In this document: in pieces, positions 1 to 9,566 of the stretch
How positions within the stretch are numbered: the stretch's first letter is position 1
Layout of the letters: the number at the start of each line of letters is the position of its first letter
Position numbers and translations under genes: made by a program
NCBI GenBank assembly: GCA_013289835.1
Contig: JABCZG010000011.1
Location: 62,001-126,000, forward strand
Source: Acidobacteriota bacterium
GTDB taxonomy: Bacteria; Acidobacteriota; Terriglobia; Acidiferrales; UBA7541
Direction: 5' to 3'
Length of the DNA: 64,000 nt
The notes under the pieces: model-generated
The model's database searches: none
What the model was told of the DNA's origin: nothing
Seen by the model: only the letters and a program-made list of their open reading frames with translations

Positions 1-504
1 ACGCCGGATCTGATGTGTTTGTCGAAGGGGATTACTGGCGGATTCCTGACGATGGGCGTCACGCTTTGCAGAGATCGGGTTGAGAATGCTTTTCGCAGCG
101 AAGACCGGAAGCACACGTTTTATCATGGGCATTCGTATACGGGAAACGCGCTGGCGTGCGCGGCCGCCAATGCCAGCTTGCAGATTTTTGACGATGAGCC
201 GGTGTTTGACCGCATTGCGATGATTGCGCGAATTCACGCGGAGCGGCTGGAACAATTCCGCAAACTTCATGAGGTGGGCCAGACGCGACAGATTGGGACG
301 ATTGGAGCAATCGAGCTGCGCGCGGAAGACGCGGGATATTTGTCGGCGATGCGGCCGAAACTGTATCAGTTTTTTCTGGAACGGGGAGTTTTGTTGCGGC
401 CGCTGGGAAATGTGGTTTATGTTTTGCCGCCCTATGTGATTTCGGCAGGTGAATTGCATCGTGTGTATGACGTGATTGAAGAAGCCATTCAGACGTTGAT
501 TTAA
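1..504 (+). CDS. bioA: Adenosylmethionine-8-amino-7-oxononanoate aminotransferase, C-terminal part
   Basis: PLP enzyme of biotin synthesis that converts 7-keto-8-aminopelargonate to 7,8-diaminopelargonate, with S-adenosylmethionine as amino donor. The reading frame is open through base 1, so the gene begins upstream; 167 C-terminal residues are present out of roughly 430-450 usual for the family. The PLP lysine is in LSKGITGG (visible codon 9). It is followed by a GNALACAAANASL block and by RPLGNVVYVLPPYVIS near the end, which separate BioA from other class III aminotransferases. The gene ends with TAA. No other biotin gene follows; the next gene encodes an unrelated membrane protein. Confidence 0.93.
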   Translation, partial: TPDLMCLSKGITGGFLTMGVTLCRDRVENAFRSEDRKHTFYHGHSYTGNALACAAANASLQIFDDEPVFDRIAMIARIHAERLEQFRKLHEVGQTRQIGTIGAIELRAEDAGYLSAMRPKLYQFFLERGVLLRPLGNVVYVLPPYVISAGELHRVYDVIEEAIQTLI

Positions 505-544
505 GGCTGCGGTTGGAGTTCGCAATGTGTTAGAGGAATCTCAG

Positions 545-576
545 AGCGGGCCGGGCTAAAGCCCGGCCTCTACAAG
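545..576. repeat. Palindromic dispersed repeat, TAAA-loop type
   Basis: A perfect 8-bp stem (GGCCGGGC at 549-556, GCCCGGCC at 561-568) closes a TAAA loop and is followed by tCTACAAGA. The same design (G/C stem, TAAA or TGAA loop, then CTACA) recurs at 2694-2716 and twice inside the RNase P RNA (6925-6950, 7072-7097). This makes it a dispersed REP-like family rather than a one-off terminator. It lies between bioA and the DedA gene and could also end bioA transcripts. Confidence 0.6.
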
Positions 577-604
577 AGAAAAGAACGCAGCTTGGAGAAA
601 ACCA

Positions 605-1219
605 TTGCCGGCGAATTTGAGTGGATGGAAACAGAAGGTTGTGGCGTTTGCGAGCGGGCTCGGGGCGCCGGGGCTTTTTCTCATTTCGTTTCTCGATTCG
701 TCGGTGCTGACGTTTCCGGTGATTAATGATCTTTTGCTGATCGAGTTGTCGATCCAACATCCCGCTCGGATGCCGTTGTACGCGCTTATGGCGATGCTCG
801 GATCGGTGCTGGGGTGCGTGCTGCTGTTTTTTCTGGCGGAAAAAGGAGGTGAAGCGCTTTTTCATAAACATGCGGGGCACCGGGCGCAGGCCATTCACAA
901 TTGGGTGGTGCACAACGGGTTCGGAGGGATGTTGGTTGCTGCGCTGTTGCCGCCGCCGACTCCCTTTAAGGTCTTTGTGGTCGCAGCGGGCGTGTTCGAG
1001 GTGCCGCTTGTCAGTTTCACGTCGGCGATCGCCCTGGCGCGGGCCATACGTTACTTCGGGATTGGCTACCTGGCGATCCGCTACGGGGCACAGGCGCTGC
1101 CATACCTGATGAGCCACAAGTGGCTGGTGGCTGCGGTAGTCGTCGCTCTGGCTGCAGTAAGCTACGGACTTTCCCGACTAATCCTCAGGCATCGGCCGAA
1201 GCAGGGAAAGCTGAATTAG
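605..1219 (+). CDS. DedA/VTT-domain (SNARE-associated) membrane protein, YqaA-like
   Basis: Polytopic inner-membrane protein of 204 residues with a VTT (DedA/Tvp38) domain. Members of this superfamily are linked to lipid scrambling or flipping and envelope homeostasis; the substrate here is unknown. Hydrophobic segments lie at about residues 17-45, 60-80, 105-130 and 170-190. The domain core reads LLPPPTPFKVFVVAAGVF followed by a conserved arginine (ALARAIRYFG). The proposed start is TTG at 605, preceded by GGAG (593-596) at good spacing; no ATG in frame fits better. It is shorter than E. coli DedA and closer to the YqaA group. Function is inferred from the family only. Confidence 0.8.
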   Translation: MPANLSGWKQKVVAFASGLGAPGLFLISFLDSSVLTFPVINDLLLIELSIQHPARMPLYALMAMLGSVLGCVLLFFLAEKGGEALFHKHAGHRAQAIHNWVVHNGFGGMLVAALLPPPTPFKVFVVAAGVFEVPLVSFTSAIALARAIRYFGIGYLAIRYGAQALPYLMSHKWLVAAVVVALAAVSYGLSRLILRHRPKQGKLN

Positions 1220-1485
1220 AGGCGGGACCCCCCACCCCCCTTTTTTTGTATGTGTGGCAAACAAAGAGCTTAGCGTTTCTGCAAGTCCTTTGTTTGCCAT
1301 ACATGCGAGCAGGTCTGCAAGTGTTGCATCTAAAGAACTTGTATTGCACCGAAATTGTGCAATATGGGTTGTTCTTTTCGTGCCGGATGGGGGGATTCTA
1401 CACTGGCTCAGGACAAGCCGTTCACTTCACAGGGATACCTAACGGGTACAATAATCCATAGAGAATAGAAGTCAAGGAAAACTTT
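1220..1485. other. Intergenic region with two strong inverted repeats
   Basis: No convincing gene in this gap between the DedA gene and the convergent DUF457 gene. A homopolymer-rich stretch (C-run, then seven T at 1241-1247) is followed by an inverted repeat with arms at 1250-1266 and 1288-1304 (16 of 17 bases complementary, 21-nt loop; core GGCAAACAAAG / CTTTGTTTGCC). A second perfect 8-bp inverted repeat, TATTGCAC / GTGCAATA, lies at 1342-1349 and 1357-1364. The T-run precedes the hairpin, so on the + strand it is not a standard terminator. On the - strand the order is hairpin then A-run. Role unknown. Confidence 0.5.
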
Positions 1486-1617
1486 ATGGCGGCTAGAATA
1501 CGCACGCCAGAGGATTTCTTCCACGATTCCACGACGATTACCACCAAGCTCGATTCGTACCGGGTTCCCAGGCGAGTTCTTGGGAGAGGATCTTGCCGGA
1601 AGGGTCGGTGTCGATGA
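1486..1617 (+). CDS. Possible 43-residue micro-ORF (doubtful)
   Basis: ATG at 1486 is preceded by AAGGA (1474-1478) at suitable spacing and, further up, by a TACAAT box at 1447-1452. The product would begin MAARIRTPEDFFHDSTT and end in a run of Arg, Lys and Cys before TGA. It overlaps the 3' end of the oppositely oriented DUF457 gene by 80 bp. It could be a genuine small protein, the stub of a truncated gene, or chance. No family is recognised, and the last 15 residues look like read-through of the antisense strand. Low confidence. Confidence 0.2.
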   Translation: MAARIRTPEDFFHDSTTITTKLDSYRVPRRVLGRGSCRKGRCR

Positions 1618-2554
1618 GGGCTTCGGCGCGACGGCCGGAGCTCGCGTCGCGCGAGTAAGGGAAGGCGTGGAGGATGATGTGGAACCCCTGGGGGGTCTTT
1701 TCGACGCTGGCTTTGGGGAAGCGGGCGGCCTGGAGGAAGCGGCGGGCGGCGGGGGTGTCGCGGGCGGCGTCGAGGGCGGGCGAGGGCTCGGGCTTGAAGG
1801 AAGTGGTGGCGGATTCGGGGTCGAAGGTGGCGCCGGGGCCTACTTCGATTTCCACGTCCTCGAGGGCGCTTTCGGTTTCGACGATGCCGTGCCAGCGGAA
1901 GGGGGAAGCGGATTCGGCGAAGGCGGCGGTACGGCGGGGCGGTTCGCCATGGTAGGCGCGGGATTCGAGGAGGGACAGGGCGTTGCCGTGAAGGATGGCG
2001 CGGGTGCCGACGTAAAGAACAAGCGTGGCTAGAGCGATAGTCGCGCCGACTCTTCCTTTCGGGCCTTTTGATTTGGCGCCGATTTCCTCGGTGACCAGGC
2101 CGCTGAGCAGTGGAAGAAGGATACCGGCGAGCAGGATGCCTAGGATCCAGAGATCGAGGTGGGCGAGCCAGTCCAGCGCGAAGAGGCGGGTGGAGATGGG
2201 CCAGAAGAGTTCCACGGCGGCGTTTTGCGAGAGGTCCATTAGGAGATGGAGCAGGGAGGCGGCGAAAGCGGGGACGAAGATTGCGCTGAATGGAATTTGG
2301 GTTTCGGTCGGAGGCCGCTTTGGGAGATGGAATAGCAGAGCGAGGAGCAGGGCAAGCAATATGACTGCTAAGAGCGAATGAAGATAGGTGCGATGGAAGG
2401 TAAGGAAGGCAGACGGGCTGATGTAGGCGCTTAGGCCGTCGAAATCGGCGAGGGTTCCGGCTAGGAGCATGGCGATGGTGACGTTGCGAGAGACGCGGGG
2501 GAAGGCGGCGCGTTTCAGGGTGTAGGAGGCCAGGGCGTGGGTTAGGGGGTCCAT
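1538..2554 (-). CDS. Metal-dependent membrane hydrolase, DUF457/YdjM family
   Basis: Membrane-embedded protein of 338 residues in the DUF457 (YdjM-like, 'LexA-binding inner membrane-associated hydrolase') family; the biochemical role is not established. Typical N-terminus MDPLTHALASY with the family's first His, then LAGTLADFDGL and FHRTYLHSL, which supply Asp and His residues expected to bind metal. Hydrophobic helices follow at about 60-80, 90-110, 125-160 and 180-205. The C-terminal third is soluble and probably periplasmic. The start is fixed by the family motif beginning at Met1. The 3' end faces the DedA gene across a structured gap. Confidence 0.75.
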   Translation of the reverse strand: MDPLTHALASYTLKRAAFPRVSRNVTIAMLLAGTLADFDGLSAYISPSAFLTFHRTYLHSLLAVILLALLLALLFHLPKRPPTETQIPFSAIFVPAFAASLLHLLMDLSQNAAVELFWPISTRLFALDWLAHLDLWILGILLAGILLPLLSGLVTEEIGAKSKGPKGRVGATIALATLVLYVGTRAILHGNALSLLESRAYHGEPPRRTAAFAESASPFRWHGIVETESALEDVEIEVGPGATFDPESATTSFKPEPSPALDAARDTPAARRFLQAARFPKASVEKTPQGFHIILHAFPYSRDASSGRRAEALIDTDPSGKILSQELAWEPGTNRAWW

Positions 2555-2644
2555 GGGTAGAGTTTATCTCATGAATTTGGAGATAGAGACGATTGGTAAA
2601 CCTCAATAACGGCAGCTGGGCTGGCGCACTCCAAATGGGGCAGA

Positions 2645-2820
2645 AGAGCGGCCCGCTTGAGAAGGTGGGCCATACAAAGAGAAGAGAAAAAACACCGGTC
2701 TGAAGACCGGCCACTACAGGAGTGGAAAAACACCGTTCCGAAGACAGGTCAGTCCGACAGTGTCCTTTAGCCCTGGCTGAACGTGATGTTCGTCGGAACA
2801 CAGCCAGGAGTGGCTGTGCT
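2645..2820. repeat. Cluster of degenerate palindromic repeats
   Basis: The gap between the lipid-kinase and DUF457 genes (2555-2828) holds consecutive units of the same repeat design. A clean unit is CCGGTC-TGAA-GACCGG (2695-2710) followed by CCACTACAGGAG. A decayed unit with ACACCGTTCCGAAGACAGG follows at about 2730-2760. Another unit, with GCCAGGAGTGGC and CTAC, lies at about 2800-2821, and a partial one at 2649-2674. The spacers share AAAAACACCG. It looks like a tandem accumulation of a dispersed repeat; no gene is seen here. Confidence 0.55.
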
Positions 2821-2828
2821 ACTGGAGA

Positions 2829-3767
2829 TTAGGCGTGTGCGCCGGGGACCAGGAGTTTGAGGGCGCGGGGGATGATTTTGAATTCGATGGGGAGGCGGGC
2901 CAGGGGTTCGCCGTCGATTTGCGCGTAGAGAGGGTTCGTGTCGAGGGGTTCGCAGACGATGGTTTCGGCTTTCCAGAAGTGGACGCCTTCGGTTTCGCGC
3001 AAATCGCCCAGCAATAGGCTCGGCAAATAGCTCAGGTAGCGGAAGCCACTTTGGGTGGTCAGGGCCATTAGCTCGAATTGATCCTGGAAGAGGTCGGCGC
3101 CGGTGGTGATTTTGAAGGGGCCGCCGTAGTTTTGCGTGCGCCCGACGATGACCAGGGAGGCGTCGAGTTTTTGGTCTCCGGTGACGATGCGAAAGTGCGG
3201 GAATTTGTAGCGGAAGACTTCGCGAGCACCTTGCCACCAATAGGCGAGAATGCCGACGCGCGCTTTGAGGTCGAGATCGATGGAATAGACGATCATGCCG
3301 TCGGGGCCGGCTCCGGCGACGCTGAGGAAATATTTTTTCTTTTCGGGGTGCTCAAGCGGCGTGGCCAGCCCAAGGGCGATTTCTTTCACGGTGCCGTGAA
3401 CGAGTTTTTCGGCGGCACTGGGGATGTCCCAGGGCAAGTCCAATTCCTTGGCGAGGATGTTTGCGGTTCCGCCGGGGAGAAGCGCGAGGGGGACGCGGTG
3501 GCCGTTCTGTTGCGCGGCGAGACCGTTGACGATTTCGTTGAGCGTGCCGTCGCCGCCACAGGCGATGACGAGCTGACGGCCTTCGTGGGCGGCGCGCTGG
3601 GCGATCTCGGTGGCGTGGCCTGGACCGGTCGTTTCGGCTAGTTCTGTTTCGATGCCGCCGCTTGCGAAGATGTGCCGTGCTTCCGTGAGCCCGCGTTGGC
3701 GGCCGCGGCCACCGCCGCCGGCGTTCGGATTGTGAATCAGTATCGCGTTTCGCAGGTCGGAGGTCAT
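2829..3767 (-). CDS. Diacylglycerol kinase-like lipid kinase, YegS/BmrU/DgkB family
   Basis: Soluble lipid kinase of 312 residues that would phosphorylate diacylglycerol or a related lipid with ATP. Visible motifs: an N-terminal IHNPNAGGGGRG nucleotide-binding loop, GGDGTLNEIVNGL (about residues 70-82) and LPGGTANILAKEL (about 97-109), all diagnostic for the DAGK catalytic domain. The length is normal for the family. The start is ATG at 3767. A small membrane-protein gene lies 20 bp upstream on the same strand and may be co-transcribed. The physiological substrate cannot be told from sequence. Confidence 0.88.
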   Translation of the reverse strand: MTSDLRNAILIHNPNAGGGGRGRQRGLTEARHIFASGGIETELAETTGPGHATEIAQRAAHEGRQLVIACGGDGTLNEIVNGLAAQQNGHRVPLALLPGGTANILAKELDLPWDIPSAAEKLVHGTVKEIALGLATPLEHPEKKKYFLSVAGAGPDGMIVYSIDLDLKARVGILAYWWQGAREVFRYKFPHFRIVTGDQKLDASLVIVGRTQNYGGPFKITTGADLFQDQFELMALTTQSGFRYLSYLPSLLLGDLRETEGVHFWKAETIVCEPLDTNPLYAQIDGEPLARLPIEFKIIPRALKLLVPGAHA

Positions 3768-3787
3768 TTCCTGTTGTTAGCCATTCC

Positions 3788-6084
<2,297 letters not shown>

Positions 6085-6094
6085 GAGGCAGCCT

Positions 6095-6670
6095 CTATTC
6101 CGAGTCTTTTCCTTCCTCCTTCTCTCCCAAAAGGCGAGAAAGAGTCTTATCTAGAAACCGCCCCAGGGCATTTCCGATTGTGCGTCGAAAGAAAAAACTG
6201 GCGCAGACTATGGCGAGGAAAATTGCGAGCGTGAGATGCGGATTGGGCGGTGGGAACTGGCGTGTGAGCCATTGTAAACCTGCTAGACCTACAAGCACAA
6301 GCAAGCCGATAGCCATGCCCAAAAGTTCTGGACGGTGAATACCGGGACGCTGACCCCACATCACGAGCAGGTAATGGTCGCCGCGCTTTAGGCGGCTGAT
6401 GGCTTCAATCCATGTCGGCAGCGCAGTTCCGCCCTCTTCGCGAACTCTCTTATAGGCATGGTGCATGAGGCGCGAAATCCTTTTTTCGTACTTGTCTCTG
6501 TCGTATTGTGCTTCAAATTGTTCGTTCAGCGTGGTAGGATCTTCCGCTGCGCTAGCGCTCTCGGTAAAATACATCATCCGTTTTTCAAGGTCGGAAAGAG
6601 GCACGCCCTCAAGCGCGGCTTGCTCTGCGGTTTGCGCGACGAGAAAATCCTTTGCTTCACGGACTTTCAT
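6095..6670 (-). CDS. Conserved hypothetical protein with two C-terminal membrane helices
   Basis: 191 residues, no named domain recognised. The first about 110 residues are soluble, charged and helical (Glu, Lys and Arg rich, with EKRMMYF and EKRISRLMHHAYKR). Two hydrophobic helices follow at about 117-137 and 145-163. The C-terminus is charged (GEKEEGKDSE). The layout suggests a cytosolic N-terminal domain anchored to the inner membrane. It is divergent from rnpB and convergent with ligA. The start at 6670 has no strong Shine-Dalgarno sequence but opens the only coherent frame. Confidence 0.6.
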   Translation of the reverse strand: MKVREAKDFLVAQTAEQAALEGVPLSDLEKRMMYFTESASAAEDPTTLNEQFEAQYDRDKYEKRISRLMHHAYKRVREEGGTALPTWIEAISRLKRGDHYLLVMWGQRPGIHRPELLGMAIGLLVLVGLAGLQWLTRQFPPPNPHLTLAIFLAIVCASFFFRRTIGNALGRFLDKTLSRLLGEKEEGKDSE

Positions 6671-6731
6671 GGCCGGGATTGTATCGTGAGATTAACGAAC
6701 ACGACTAAACATTTCCCGCTCCCAGTCAGGG

Positions 6732-6743
6732 TATAATGAATAT
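6732..6743 (+). promoter_or_regulatory. rnpB promoter -10 region
   Basis: Perfect TATAAT at 6732-6737, six bases before the first base of the RNase P RNA P1 stem (6744). This is the spacing expected for a transcription start at 6744. No good -35 hexamer is seen around 6709-6714 (ACATTT). Confidence 0.7.
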
Positions 6744-6924
6744 GGCGGGCGGGCCGGGTGATCGCTGGCTTGGCCATCGCGAGATGGCTGGGCGGGAGGA
6801 AAGTCCGGACACCGTCCTGAGGCACGCTGTTCCGTTCGTAGACGCCGAAAGGCGGCTGAGGAAGGGGCAGCGGAACTCTTGACAGGGCAACGCGCCTGGT
6901 AACGCCAGGGGGCGAAGTTGAAGA

Positions 6925-6950
6925 CGGCGGGGTAAACCCGCCGCTACGAC
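6925..6950 (+). repeat. TAAA-loop palindromic repeat inside rnpB (first copy)
   Basis: A GGCGGGG-TAAA-CCCGCC hairpin followed by GCTACGACGG, in the variable P8/P9 part of the RNase P RNA. It has the design of the repeats at 545-576 and 2694-2716. It sits outside the conserved catalytic core. Confidence 0.5.
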
Positions 6951-7071
6951 GGCGCTACGGAAAGTGCCACAGAGAATAGACCGCCGGCGGAGCGCAGCAC
7001 GGTGGCATCGCGCAGGGAAACCTGCGGGACGTCTTCGAATGGAGGCTGGCTTGGGCAGGCCTGATAAAACA

Positions 7072-7097
7072 GGCCGGGCTAAAGCCCGCCGCTACAG
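7072..7097 (+). repeat. TAAA-loop palindromic repeat inside rnpB (second copy)
   Basis: GGCCGGGC-TAAA-GCCCGCC followed by GCTACAGG. It is nearly identical in stem and loop to the intergenic copy at 549-568 and lies in the peripheral P12 region of the RNase P RNA. Confidence 0.6.
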
Positions 7098-7478
7098 GCT
7101 CGCAACGTTTGGCAAGGGTGAAAAGGTGGGGTAAGAGCCCACCGCTCCGGTGGTGACACCGGGGGCACGGAAAACCCCGCGTGGTGCAAGGCCAAATAGG
7201 AGGGGAGAGCCGGCCCGGCTCGATGAGTTAGCGTTCATGAAAATGAACGCGCTCCGTTCGCGATGGCGCAAGCCGCCGTGAATGAGAACCCTCGGGTAGG
7301 CTGCTGGAGTCACGGTGCGAACCGTGACCTAGAGGAATGATCGCCGCGCAGGCAGGCTGCTTTTGGTTTGCGTGCGGCACAGAATCCGGCTTACAGGCTC
7401 GCCCGCCATTTTTTGCTACCACATTTCCTGTGTAGTTTCCGCTTCCACGTGCCGACGGTTTCGTCCGCCACGAGATAG

Positions 7479-7506
7479 TTGTCGCCAGCCGAATTGCGTG
7501 TATCAT
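7479..7506 (+). promoter_or_regulatory. Weak candidate promoter for the Mla-like operon
   Basis: TTGTCG (7479-7484), a 16-bp spacer, then TATCAT (7501-7506). It lies in the otherwise featureless gap between rnpB (ends about 7414) and the first gene of the operon (7654). The -35 match is poor. Confidence 0.25.
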
Positions 7507-7653
7507 CTGTGGGCTGTCCATTCAAGAAATGCGTCCCCATCGTTGTTAGAGTTCCTTAAACGGAACGAATGCCTTCTCCATTGAAATTGATTCGAGAAGA
7601 TGGCGGAGCTAACAGCCGTTAACGACCTACGAATGACAGCGGTGGAGGGAGCG

Positions 7654-8187
7654 ATGCGAGTGGTGTCAAGAAAAGTCACGATCGGGTTTCTTTGCTTGGT
7701 GTTCAGTCCGCTGGCGGTTTCGAGTTACGCGCAGCAGCCGGCGGATGCAGTGAAGGTTGTGCAGGTGATGGGTTTTGCGGACGTCAAGGCGAACGCCAAG
7801 GGGAATCTGAAGCTGGAGAACGGCAATCTTCAGTTTTCGGATTCGAAGGCGAAATCGGAAGTGTCCATCACGTCAGTGGATGACGTCATTACCGGAAATG
7901 ACAGCCAGCGCGTGTTTCGAGGGACGTTTGGAACGATGACGCTGCTCGCGCCTTACGGCGGCGGGCGGTTCTTGAGCTTGTTCCGCTCGAAGCTCGATAC
8001 GCTAAGCATCCAATATCGGGATGCGGGGGGCGGTTTGCACGGCGCCATTTTTACGATGCCGGTGGGAAAAGCGGATCCCTTCAAGAAATTGCTGGTGGCG
8101 CAGGGCGCGCGAACGAGCGTGCCGATCCAGGATGATTCGAACAACACTGCTCCGAAGGCGGGCGCAGCGAAGGAGCAGAAGCCATGA
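7654..8187 (+). CDS. Secreted protein of unknown function, first gene of the Mla-like operon
   Basis: 177 residues from ATG 7654, which has a strong GGAGGGA ribosome site five bases upstream; ATGs further up (7600, 7633) have none. A signal peptide is clear: MRVVSRK, a hydrophobic core FLCLVFSPLAV, and a cut near SSYAQQ. The mature part is about 150 residues, beta-rich in appearance (repeated LENGNLQF, SVDDVITG), with a Pro/Lys-rich tail. No family is recognised. Its stop overlaps the start of the next gene (ATGA), so the two are translationally coupled. A role at the cell envelope together with the transporter downstream is inference. Confidence 0.65.
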   Translation: MRVVSRKVTIGFLCLVFSPLAVSSYAQQPADAVKVVQVMGFADVKANAKGNLKLENGNLQFSDSKAKSEVSITSVDDVITGNDSQRVFRGTFGTMTLLAPYGGGRFLSLFRSKLDTLSIQYRDAGGGLHGAIFTMPVGKADPFKKLLVAQGARTSVPIQDDSNNTAPKAGAAKEQKP

Positions 8188-8699
8188 AGCGTAAGCCGAA
8201 GATCACCGTTGCGACGTTTTTGCTGTTTGGCATGTTTCTCGGCGTGACGGAATTTCACGCGCAGGCGGCGCCGCCTCCGGTCAAGAAGGTATCGGCGATT
8301 CAAGTTCTGATGATCCAGTCCGAGGAGGTCAAGCTGCCGGCGGAATTCCAAATTTCGCTGTACGAAAACCTAATTAAGCAATTGCAGAAGCAGGGCGGGT
8401 TCGAACATATTTACCGCGATGGAGACAAGACCGCCACCGGTGATGTCGTCATTCTTCGCAGCACCGTGCGGGGATTCAAGAAGGGCAGCGAAATGGCGCG
8501 GCAGGTAACCACCGTGGCGGGCAAGACATCGATTGATGTGCACTGCCAGTTTACGGACAAGGACGGCGCGACGGTATTGGAGAATGATGTGAACGGCAAG
8601 GTGCGTTTTTTAGGCGGCAATTTGCGCGCAACTCTCGATTTCGCGAAGAAAGCGGCGAAGATCACGCGAGAAAACTTCTCGATGAAATCAGGTTCCTGA
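8184..8699 (+). CDS. Secreted DUF4410-like protein
   Basis: 171 residues with a signal peptide (MKRKPK, FLLFGMFLGV, cut near HAQAAP). The mature domain resembles DUF4410 in its core: GDVVILRSTVRGFKKGSEMAR followed by alternating beta strands and a final GGNLRATLDFAKKAAK helix; this match was made by eye. It overlaps the preceding gene by four bases and is followed 18 bp later by the RsbW-like gene. Probably periplasmic or outer-membrane associated; function unknown. Confidence 0.6.
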   Translation: MKRKPKITVATFLLFGMFLGVTEFHAQAAPPPVKKVSAIQVLMIQSEEVKLPAEFQISLYENLIKQLQKQGGFEHIYRDGDKTATGDVVILRSTVRGFKKGSEMARQVTTVAGKTSIDVHCQFTDKDGATVLENDVNGKVRFLGGNLRATLDFAKKAAKITRENFSMKSGS

Positions 8700-8717
8700 A
8701 ACTGGAAGAGCGTTCCC

Positions 8718-9179
8718 ATGGGCCGGAGTAATCTGCTGCTGAAGATGGAGCTGCTAAGCAATCCTGAAACGCTCTGCGCGGTGCGCGGCGCTTTGGGGCA
8801 GCTGGCCGAGAAGCTGGGATTTCCCGAGGCGGAATGCCGCGCGATTGTGCTCGCCGTTGACGAAGCCCTCACCAATATCATCCGTCACGCCTATCGCGGA
8901 GACGCAGACAAGCCCATCGAAGCCTACTTTCGCCGGGTCCAGGATTCACGGAATGGCGCGCCCGGCGAAGCGCTTGAGATTGTGCTGGAGGATCGCGGCG
9001 TCACGGTGGAGGGCGCAAAATTGTGCGGACGCGCGCTGGAAGATGTGAAGCCGGGCGGTCTGGGGCTGCACTTTATACATGAAAGCATGGATAAGGTAGA
9101 ATTCCGCCGCAAGATCGGCCGGAACCAGGTCCGCCTCGTCAAATTTTTGCATGTGTCAGAGCCTCGCAAGGGTTCTTGA
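8718..9179 (+). CDS. RsbW/SpoIIAB-like serine kinase (GHKL ATPase)
   Basis: 153-residue GHKL ATPase of the anti-sigma-factor kinase type. It shows the N box AVDEALTNIIRHAY (catalytic Glu49, Asn53), the G1 box LEDRGV and the G2 box GGLGLHFI. In the known partner-switch systems such kinases phosphorylate a STAS antagonist on Ser and sequester a sigma factor. Here the STAS gene begins 12 bp downstream, so the two form a classic kinase-antagonist pair. They are embedded in a lipid-transport operon, and no sigma-factor gene is nearby. An alternative start is ATG 8745. The kinase family is certain; its target is inference. Confidence 0.88.
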   Translation: MGRSNLLLKMELLSNPETLCAVRGALGQLAEKLGFPEAECRAIVLAVDEALTNIIRHAYRGDADKPIEAYFRRVQDSRNGAPGEALEIVLEDRGVTVEGAKLCGRALEDVKPGGLGLHFIHESMDKVEFRRKIGRNQVRLVKFLHVSEPRKGS

Positions 9180-9191
9180 GGAGAATTCATT

Positions 9192-9524
9192 TTGAAGATT
9201 GCCGCGCGCCATCTGGACAAGATCACCATTTTTGACGTATCCGGAGACATTGACCTGGCGAATTCGCCGGAGTTGCGGAAGGGGCTTTTGCGGGAGCTGC
9301 GCGAACTTCGCACGCCGCGCGTCATCCTGAATATGACGGCGGTGCGCTACATTGACAGCTCGGGCGTGGCTTCTCTTGTGGAAGGCCTGAAGGCTTCGCG
9401 CGACGTCGGCGCGCGATTTATCTTGTTCGGACTGAACACCACTGTCCGCGAGGTGCTGCAGCTCTCCAAGTTGGTGAAGATTTTTGAAATCCACGAGACG
9501 GAAGCGCAGGCCGTGGCCCCCTGA
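9192..9524 (+). CDS. STAS-domain protein (RsbV-like / candidate MlaB)
   Basis: 110-residue STAS domain starting at TTG 9192 with AGGAG about seven bases upstream. The signature YIDSSGVASL carries the phosphorylatable serine at Ser56, at the position equivalent to RsbV Ser56. The gene lies between an RsbW-like kinase and MlaE. In E. coli the STAS protein MlaB binds the ATPase MlaF and is needed for complex activity, so this protein could be an anti-sigma antagonist, an MlaB subunit, or both. E. coli MlaB has Thr at the corresponding site. The gene is probably co-translated with its neighbours. Confidence 0.87.
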   Translation: MKIAARHLDKITIFDVSGDIDLANSPELRKGLLRELRELRTPRVILNMTAVRYIDSSGVASLVEGLKASRDVGARFILFGLNTTVREVLQLSKLVKIFEIHETEAQAVAP

Positions 9525-9566
9525 GCCTGCCCGAAGTGCCAGGCGTAGCAGTGCGTTGAGAGGACA

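Larger units (their letters stand above)
6744..7414 (+). ncRNA. rnpB: RNase P RNA (bacterial type A), enlarged, with terminal T-run
   Basis: Catalytic RNA of RNase P, which trims the 5' leader of pre-tRNAs. A 12-bp P1 helix is visible (6744-6755 with 7396-7407, one G-U pair), followed by six T at 7409-7414. Conserved blocks are GAGGAAAGTCCGGAC near 6805, GGTAACGCC, CCACAGAGAATAGACCGCC, AAGGGTGAAAAGG, GTAAGAGCCCACCGC, GCAAGGCCAAATAGG, CGGGTAGGCTGC and AGAATCCGGCTTA. The RNA is about 665 nt, against 350-400 usually. Extra length lies after CCGGACACC, in the P8/P9 area (6918-6960, with a TAAA-loop repeat), in the P12 area (7040-7105, with a second repeat) and in the P16/P17 arm (GTTCAT-GAAA-ATGAAC). 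Small ORFs across this interval are not genes. Confidence 0.95.

Noticed and set aside
1422..2801. 459-codon frame on the - strand overlapping the DUF457 gene
   Set aside because: Different frame of the same strand; product is Arg/Pro-rich without domains, while the 338-residue frame has family motifs.
7092..7584. Short frames across the 3' half of the RNase P RNA
   Set aside because: Overlap conserved RNase P RNA structure; no ribosome sites or domains.
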